This document shows positions 18,512-23,389 of a stretch of 23,389 nucleotides of DNA, in pieces. Made by a program: the position numbers and the translations under genes. Source of the DNA: Salisapilia sapeloensis (Eukaryota; Oomycota; Peronosporomycetes; Peronosporales; Salisapiliaceae); contig JAADVB010000266.1 of assembly GCA_023334545.1 (NCBI GenBank), positions 1 through 23,389 of the forward strand, given 5' to 3'. How positions within the stretch are numbered: the stretch's first letter is position 1; every line of letters starts with the position of its first letter. A model generated the notes under the pieces. The model was not told where the DNA came from and did not search any database. It worked only from the letters and a program-made list of their open reading frames with translations.

Positions 18512-19745
18512 CTAAAGTTTGCTTCGACTGCTTCCGTATTGGTTGACGAGTTGCACAACATTCAATGCACATCCCCACTGCAACGTATGCCCAGAACCTC
18601 CATGTCCATAGTTATGGATCACATGCGCACCTTGAGCTGTACGCACAGAGTCTGCCTCGAGACGAATGCCGCCGACACGACCGGGACGTAACCCAGCTAC
18701 TGGCGTGATGATCTTGCTATCCTTGACTTCTGGCATTAGTCTGCAGCAGCGTTCCCAAATACCTTTGACGTCCTCATCGTCGGAAGATGTATTGCCATTG
18801 TACGGTTGGATCGTACCGCCCAAGATGACCTCTCCTTTCGGACGTGGTAGGACGTATGTGTGGTGGTCATTGCTGTCGACGGCCATGCGAAAGCGACGGA
18901 TATTCGGGTTGTAGACCTACGTATCAAGACTTGGTATTATACGTCTAATGAACAATTGTATGGATGGATACCTTGATGGTTTGACCTCGCATCGGATACA
19001 CCTTGTCGTCATTAACGAGATCTTTTGCAGCGATTCCACTGCAGTTGATGATTACATCAGCATCTACTTCATCGAGACTGTGTATACTGCGCGTTTCAAA
19101 GGATCCGCCGAGGAGACCAATCTGTTTTTTCAAGTACGACAGCATATTGCTATACAAGACTAGCGTTAGATGCAATAGACAAACGTGTATAGGATCGTAC
19201 GTTGGGTTGTAGATGAACGTGCCGAGCTGGTAGCCATGTGTACCACTCGGGATCACCTCGGCAGCCTCTTGAGCGCTGAGTAAGCGAAAGTTCTGGACGC
19301 AGTGAGCCCAGTACGGATGCGTCTATATGCCACATCGTGTCCTTATTATATAAAGTTGATAATGTATACATCTAGAGAGGTCCTACGATAAACGGGTCGT
19401 TGTCACTGAAGACCTCAACACCTTCGACGTAGTGGACACCAACTTCCTCCGGACAAGTTTCGTGCAAATCTTTTAGCCACTTGATACTCTCTTCACACCA
19501 TTTTCTAAAGGATACGTGTAAGAGATCGGAGCCGTATAATAAGAATGAGGCAGTTGAATGTACTGAATTTGATTGGGATCCGAGCCTGGAGGAAGAGCGA
19601 ATGGCATCCAAATTGCTCCTGCAGCGTGAGATGTCAAGTCGTCAAAGGATGCAGCTAGCACCGTCACGTTCTTATGACCGTGTCTTAGAAGTGCAAGCGC
19701 TGTTGTGAGCCCAATAATGCCGCCGCCGACCACAACTGTCTTCAT
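18512..19745 (-). CDS. DAO: D-amino-acid oxidase (FAD), peroxisomal, five exons
   Basis: Exons 19745-19564, 19504-19387, 19322-19201, 19149-18972 and 18916-18512 join across introns of 59, 64, 51 and 55 nt into 334 residues, the normal DAO/DASPO length. The N-terminus has the FAD-binding VVVGGGIIGLTTALALLRHG, then TSHAAGAIWMP (matching the DAO TxHAAGxxW region). Splicing restores DPFI|THPYWAHCVQNFRLLS and FIYNPT|NMLSYLKKQ. Near the end come VAGLRPGRVGGIR, with the conserved substrate-carboxylate Arg, and the family signature VIHNYGHGGSGHTLQWGCA. The last residues are SSRSKL, a classic PTS1 signal, so import into peroxisomes is expected. It oxidatively deaminates D-amino acids to 2-oxo acids, NH3 and H2O2. 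D-aspartate oxidase is the alternative substrate class. Confidence 0.92.
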
Positions 19746-21066
19746 GTTCTTCGCTTGGAATTGATTTGCAATGCGCTGATAGCTTCTCGGCTTTATGGCT
19801 AGACCGAATGTGATGCGCAATATGCCGAACCGTTATTTCGGATCGCACTTTATAATGTAGACGAAGTATCGAGACAACAGATAAATACTCGAGGCGAAAT
19901 TACCACCGAAAATTCATCAAGAAAACGAAGCTGTCCCTTTCATGTATATCTGCATCTAGCGAACTGCAAAGACTAAGAGTATGATGGGATGTTCGCAGTG
20001 AGCGAGAGAACATGTATATCAGGTATAGCTCCGAAACGCAACAACCAGAAAGGAAAGTGAAATGGTGTCCAGAATAAGGTTACCGGTAACGTATCCCTTT
20101 CGGATTTACGGAGGTATACTTATTCGCGTACCATCAGCATGGAAAGCCTTTTAAATCGATAAATATCCATTGACTGCATCATGGAGTGCCGTAGAGACAG
20201 AAACGGAGCGAAGTATTAAGCCTAGAGTACCAACTATCGCAGAAAGTAACGCCATATCAACTTGTATCGTGTGTACCCGTTCTTTTCGAGCGTCGACGGG
20301 AATGGTCTGAATTTTCATGTCCAGACAAAAAGGCTTCCAGTGTAATATTGCCATTAAACAGCACATGACACTTGCTTCATCCGATTCAGCAACGGCTTTC
20401 CGACTTAATTGGATTCACACTAGCATGCCGAATTAGTCTAAATCTAGCGCACAGTCGAGTAAACCAGCAATATTTACTATCGTATGATGAGTAGCCTATA
20501 TTTATCTGCTGCATGGAAAGCTCATTTCACGCGGGAAGCACGTATGAAGTAATTATAGGTAAGACTTCGTACCCCATTGCCTTTTTCCCGCCATCTTGGT
20601 TCCAGTGGTATCACAAAGCTAAAACTGTGGATGGCGATAGCGTTTCAGACCGTCTGAGTTATGATACTTTCTATGCAAGGAGGGACTCGATCTTATTCCC
20701 TCATCGGTTTCAAAGACAGCCGCCGAGGTGTAATTTCGTTTGTTCGTCATCTGGAACCATCACCTTGAGCAAATTGTACCTCAATTATGCTGCATTTAGT
20801 GGATACCGTTCGTTCGCGTGCTATCAAAGTAGATAACAAGTACGATTGTGATAGGACCGTCGCTGCCTTTCGAATGAACAACTACTTTGCTCGTGTTTTT
20901 GTTCGAGGTATGTTACCAGGCTTAGCATAGGGCAATTCAAACGCGACAGCGGGCGGTATATAAAGCATGCACGAAATGTTCCCAGTCATATCGTCCCCTC
21001 GCATAGAATCGGCACTGCACTTTCGCGTCATTTTCAATATAGCACGCTAGCACTGACATTAAAGCT
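19746..21066. other. long intergenic region, two doubtful small ORFs
   Basis: These 1321 bases separate the divergent DAO and START/FYVE genes. Two ATG-initiated frames exist: 20151-20366 on the reverse strand (71 codons, with a hydrophobic stretch MALLSAIVGTLGLIL) and 20513-20836 on the forward strand (107 codons, no recognisable motif). Neither resembles a known family, and neither was accepted as a gene. CATGTATATC occurs twice, near 19940 and 20011. No tRNA or transposon signal was seen. Confidence 0.4.
20957..20964 (+). promoter_or_regulatory. candidate TATA box
   Basis: TATATAAA in the context GCGGTATATAAAGCATG lies 103 nt upstream of the START/FYVE start codon at 21067. A pyrimidine-rich TCATATCGTCCCC at about 20986 sits at a suitable distance to be the initiator. 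A second initiator-like TCATTTTC lies at 21028, close to the oomycete Inr core TCAYTYY. TATA boxes are uncommon in oomycetes, so this is tentative. Confidence 0.3.
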
Positions 21067-22632
21067 ATGTCGACGCAATGGACAGCAGACGCATATGAAG
21101 GCTTCACCCTGTCGGATGCGAAGAAGGATGATTGCAAGCGCATATCGATGGCATTTGTCCATGAAGCGCTGCAGCTATACCAAAAGTTTGATCGCACTGT
21201 GCCTCGGAAAGTGGACAGCAAGCATTGGAAAGCTATCAAGTCATCCGATAATGTAACTTTGTATCAAGAACGGAATCCTTCTCGTCGTGCGGTGAAAGAC
21301 CCATCCACGGACAGTGCTGGATGGCAAATGCCTCGAGCCATCATCGGCAATGGGACGATCTCACATAATATTGATGACCTCTTATACGGTCTCGCGTACG
21401 GCGATGAAGCAGCATTTTTGCAAGGCGCGAGTTACGCTGGGTTACCACTAGTGAATGGTCAGATTCTTTCGACGATTGAAAAGCCAACGCTAGAGCATCC
21501 CTATCGTAGCACTACTCTTCAATGGCACGCAAATACTCCAAATCCAGCGCTTCGAGGAATTGTCACGTACCAAGATGCTGTTTATATTCGAGCGACTGGA
21601 ATGCTCCAAGTCGATAAAAGTGAGCGCATTGGGTACTGTGTCATGCATTCAGTTGACTTATCGTCGACTTCTCCGCTTGATGAACGAGGCAATGTACGGT
21701 CCCGTGTTTCATCCTGCATGCTTTTCAAGCCGATTTCGAATGAATCGGTCGAAGTGTTCGTCAAAGGTTATTACGAAGTCTTTCGGAATGAGTTTCTCGA
21801 CTCCATCAGTGGTGTCAGCTTGGCCAGTGCACTCATGAATACTTGGACATCCAGTCAATGTGCGAAGCTAAAGAAAGTTTCATGGCTTCTTCAGAGAAAA
21901 GACGTGGACAAGAATGATGTCATGGGCTTGATTGGCAGCAGCGATAGTGGAAACAAGAAGGAATGTCAATCCTGCAAAAGTCCGCTTGGAGTTGCACGCA
22001 GAGCTCACCCCTGCATTTTGTGTGAGTCATCGCTTTGTGAGAAATGCATTCTCCCGATCGAACTATTCGATGTCGTTTCACACTTAAAGCTGACAACCAA
22101 GAAAGCTAATCTGTGCATCATCTGCGACAAAAAGGTCAGCCAAGTGAACTCGTACGACGTTGCTCGACAACAAATTCGAGCTGGACGATATGAAGAAGGA
22201 GGCATTGGGTCCACTCTCGTTGAGCTGTTTAAAATCTCGCAGCTGACAGAAGGATCGAGTGATTTGTCCGGCAAAAAATCTTGTGCTGGTGAAGTCTACG
22301 AGTTTAACTCGAAAAAATTAGGTGCTACATCTGAGGATTCACTAAGCGCCTATGCCCAATTGACATCGTACAATGACGACACGCACATCGTTGATTCCGA
22401 GACGACATTTTCGGATGAAGGCTCAGCCACGCGAGGCAGTGGGAAGGATGGGGACGAATTGGAAGCTTTGATTGAGAATGCCTGGAGGAAGAGTATTTCG
22501 AAACTCAATTTGGAAGACCAGGAACGTGATCGGCAGCTGGCGTGGCTCGAGATGACGAAGCTCAGACTTCAGCAGGATAGTGTTTCTACTACAGGATCGA
22601 ACAAAGAAGGAAAGGATGTGCTTGAACTATAA
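21067..22632 (+). CDS. START-domain protein with degenerate FYVE-type zinc finger
   Basis: An intronless frame of 521 residues. Residues about 30-270 look like the START-like lipid-binding domain found in the large oomycete START/FYVE family: VDSKHWKAIKSSDNVTLYQE, TPNPALRGIVTYQDAVYIRA, ERIGYCVMHSVDL, and ESVEVFVKGYYEV. A Cys4-plus-Cys4 finger follows (Cys300-Cys353): CQSC, CILC, CEKC and CIIC, all CxxC pairs as in FYVE. The basic PI3P motif R(R/K)HHCR is reduced to RRAHPC, and no upstream WxxD is seen. PI3P binding is therefore doubtful. A Ser/Asp-rich linker leads to a C-terminal helix (DELEALIENAWRKSISK...). By family it probably acts at membranes in lipid transfer or trafficking. The exact cargo is unknown. 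Confidence 0.85.
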   Translation: MSTQWTADAYEGFTLSDAKKDDCKRISMAFVHEALQLYQKFDRTVPRKVDSKHWKAIKSSDNVTLYQERNPSRRAVKDPSTDSAGWQMPRAIIGNGTISHNIDDLLYGLAYGDEAAFLQGASYAGLPLVNGQILSTIEKPTLEHPYRSTTLQWHANTPNPALRGIVTYQDAVYIRATGMLQVDKSERIGYCVMHSVDLSSTSPLDERGNVRSRVSSCMLFKPISNESVEVFVKGYYEVFRNEFLDSISGVSLASALMNTWTSSQCAKLKKVSWLLQRKDVDKNDVMGLIGSSDSGNKKECQSCKSPLGVARRAHPCILCESSLCEKCILPIELFDVVSHLKLTTKKANLCIICDKKVSQVNSYDVARQQIRAGRYEEGGIGSTLVELFKISQLTEGSSDLSGKKSCAGEVYEFNSKKLGATSEDSLSAYAQLTSYNDDTHIVDSETTFSDEGSATRGSGKDGDELEALIENAWRKSISKLNLEDQERDRQLAWLEMTKLRLQQDSVSTTGSNKEGKDVLEL

Positions 22633-22789
22633 TCGACTTACAAACAAGTAAAGTTTTCGTTCATTTACATGATGTTTGAATAAAAATGTATCAATTGAAT
22701 TAAAAGCTAGATACATTGACTTTGAGCTACATATAGTAAATGATGTGCATTCCAGTTTATCTGTGTAGAGGAAGAGCTCTTATCATTTC

Positions 22790-23017
22790 ATGGATTGCTC
22801 AAAGGAAAAGATTGTGACGCGAAGAAATATCCAGGCGCTTCAAGTGTACTTGAATCGGTTCTTGAAGCTGCATAAAGAGTTGCTCGTGAAAGATAAGAAG
22901 ATGCTGGGTCAAGTGGAGGAGCTGTGGAAACCCCAGCAAGACCAGTGGCAGCACTTACAACAACTTTTGCACAACAACATGTGCCTTGTGCAGTACTTTA
23001 GCAAGATCCAGATGTAG
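22790..23017 (+). CDS. small helical protein of unknown function
   Basis: A 75-residue frame from the ATG at 22790 to the TAG at 23015-23017. The product is mostly helix: RRNIQALQVYLNRFLKLHKE, then KDKKMLGQVEELWKPQQDQW and HLQQLLHNNMCLVQYFSKIQ. It has Leu spacing suited to a short coiled coil. Codon choice (AAG, CAG, GAG, CTG) fits the neighbouring genes and supports real coding sequence. No targeting signal or known family was recognised. It sits 157 nt behind the START/FYVE gene on the same strand. It could also be the last exon of a longer gene, but no convincing upstream exon was found. Confidence 0.5.
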   Translation: MDCSKEKIVTRRNIQALQVYLNRFLKLHKELLVKDKKMLGQVEELWKPQQDQWQHLQQLLHNNMCLVQYFSKIQM

Positions 23018-23219
23018 ATCCGACGTAGGTAGTAGAACGAGGAACGAGATGAAAACTCTTTTGGAAGTATGTGGATCGTGTCGTGTGCGTTGATTGATAG
23101 AAACAAGTGTCTCGAAGAAAGCTTTCGAATTGGAGATACGAGCGCGAAACGTTCATGAGTAGGAAAGCGATGAAGAATATGCCACCGGAAACCATTCCGA
23201 GTATTTCGTATAAATGCAT
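22998..23219 (-). CDS. possible small membrane protein (doubtful)
   Basis: A reverse frame ends at 22998. The only ATG is at 23219, giving 73 residues: MHLYEILGMVSGGIFFIAFLL forms a convincing single transmembrane segment. After RSYLQFESFLRD the remainder is Ser/Thr-rich and less protein-like. The frame stays open upstream (EYDEGIGIKPGKGSER) without an ATG inside the window, so the true start may lie in another exon. It overlaps the 3' end of the forward gene at 22790-23017 by 20 nt. No family recognised. Confidence 0.3.
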   Translation of the reverse strand: MHLYEILGMVSGGIFFIAFLLMNVSRSYLQFESFLRDTCFYQSTHTTRSTYFQKSFHLVPRSTTYVGSTSGSC

Positions 23220-23318
23220 GCGTTCTGACCCTTTCCCAGGCTTAATACCAATACCCTCATCGTACTCATTAAGCACTTTGCTTCCTACTACCCAATACTT
23301 TATCCGGCTTCTACTACA

Positions 23319-23389
23319 ATGGTGTCTCGCTCGCTCCTTTTCATCGCGTTGACCGCTTTGGCTTCGACGGCTTATGCGGACGACTCGGA
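23319..23389 (+). CDS. secreted or ER protein, N-terminus only (cut by window edge)
   Basis: An ATG at 23319 opens a frame that runs to the window end (23 codons plus 2 bases). It reads MVSRSLLFIALTALASTAYA then DDS: a short basic start, a hydrophobic core of about 12 residues, small residues at -3/-1 (AYA), and an acidic mature start. This is a textbook eukaryotic signal peptide with cleavage after AYA. The mature protein is outside the window, so ER-resident enzyme, cell-surface protein or secreted protein all remain possible. Confidence 0.75.
   Translation, partial: MVSRSLLFIALTALASTAYADDS

Noticed and set aside
20151-20836. Two ATG-initiated small ORFs (20151-20366 -, 20513-20836 +)
   Set aside because: They have no recognisable family or supporting splice or promoter structure; their lengths are within chance expectation for a 1.3-kb gap.

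Overview
The window looks like nuclear DNA of a compact eukaryotic microbe, most probably an oomycete (a Phytophthora or downy-mildew type stramenopile). The reasons are closely packed genes on both strands, very short introns, and a START-domain plus FYVE-like protein of a kind that is numerous in oomycetes. I joined exons by hand at GT...AG sites that keep the frame and restore known family motifs. This gives 19 introns, 18 of them 50-74 nt and one 94 nt. The species call is an inference. No mobile element, rRNA, tRNA, CRISPR array or virus-like gene was seen.

Layout. 1-435 (-): N-terminal part of an Old Yellow Enzyme. 926-1234 (+): small EF-hand-like protein with one intron. 1296-2153 (+): coiled-coil protein with two introns. 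2215-3128 (-): phytanoyl-CoA-dioxygenase-like Fe/2-oxoglutarate enzyme with one intron. 3544-4863 (+): protein with two chromodomains. 5442-6967 (+): amino acid transporter with two introns. 6995-8648 (-): TPX2-like spindle factor whose exons look like separate ORFs until spliced. 8822-9783 (+): inorganic pyrophosphatase with a mitochondrial-type N-terminus and two introns. 10614-12603 (-): RING-CH ubiquitin ligase with a C-terminal FHA domain and two introns. 13465-13898 (-): unrecognised small gene. 14050-14749 (+): coiled-coil protein with two introns. 14934-18494 (+): RPAP1, intronless. 18512-19745 (-): D-amino-acid oxidase with four introns and a C-terminal SKL peroxisome signal. 21067-22632 (+): START plus degenerate FYVE protein. 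22790-23017 (+): small helical protein. 22998-23219 (-): doubtful small membrane protein. 23319-end (+): start of a secreted protein.

The genes do not form a pathway; this is an ordinary housekeeping stretch covering transcription machinery, chromatin reading, spindle, metabolism and transport. Neighbours are often divergent with a shared upstream region, or convergent with very short gaps: 17 nt for RPAP1/DAO, 27 nt for transporter/TPX2 and 61 nt for coiled-coil/PhyH. The longest stretches without a confident gene are 9784-10613, 12604-13464 and 19746-21066. The second of these contains a perfect-stem hairpin.

I found no clear new multi-gene system. The most interesting points are the reconstructed TPX2 gene, the RING-CH/FHA fusion, the unusual pyrophosphatase loops, the degenerate FYVE finger, and a possible fusion of the EF-hand-like and coiled-coil genes.
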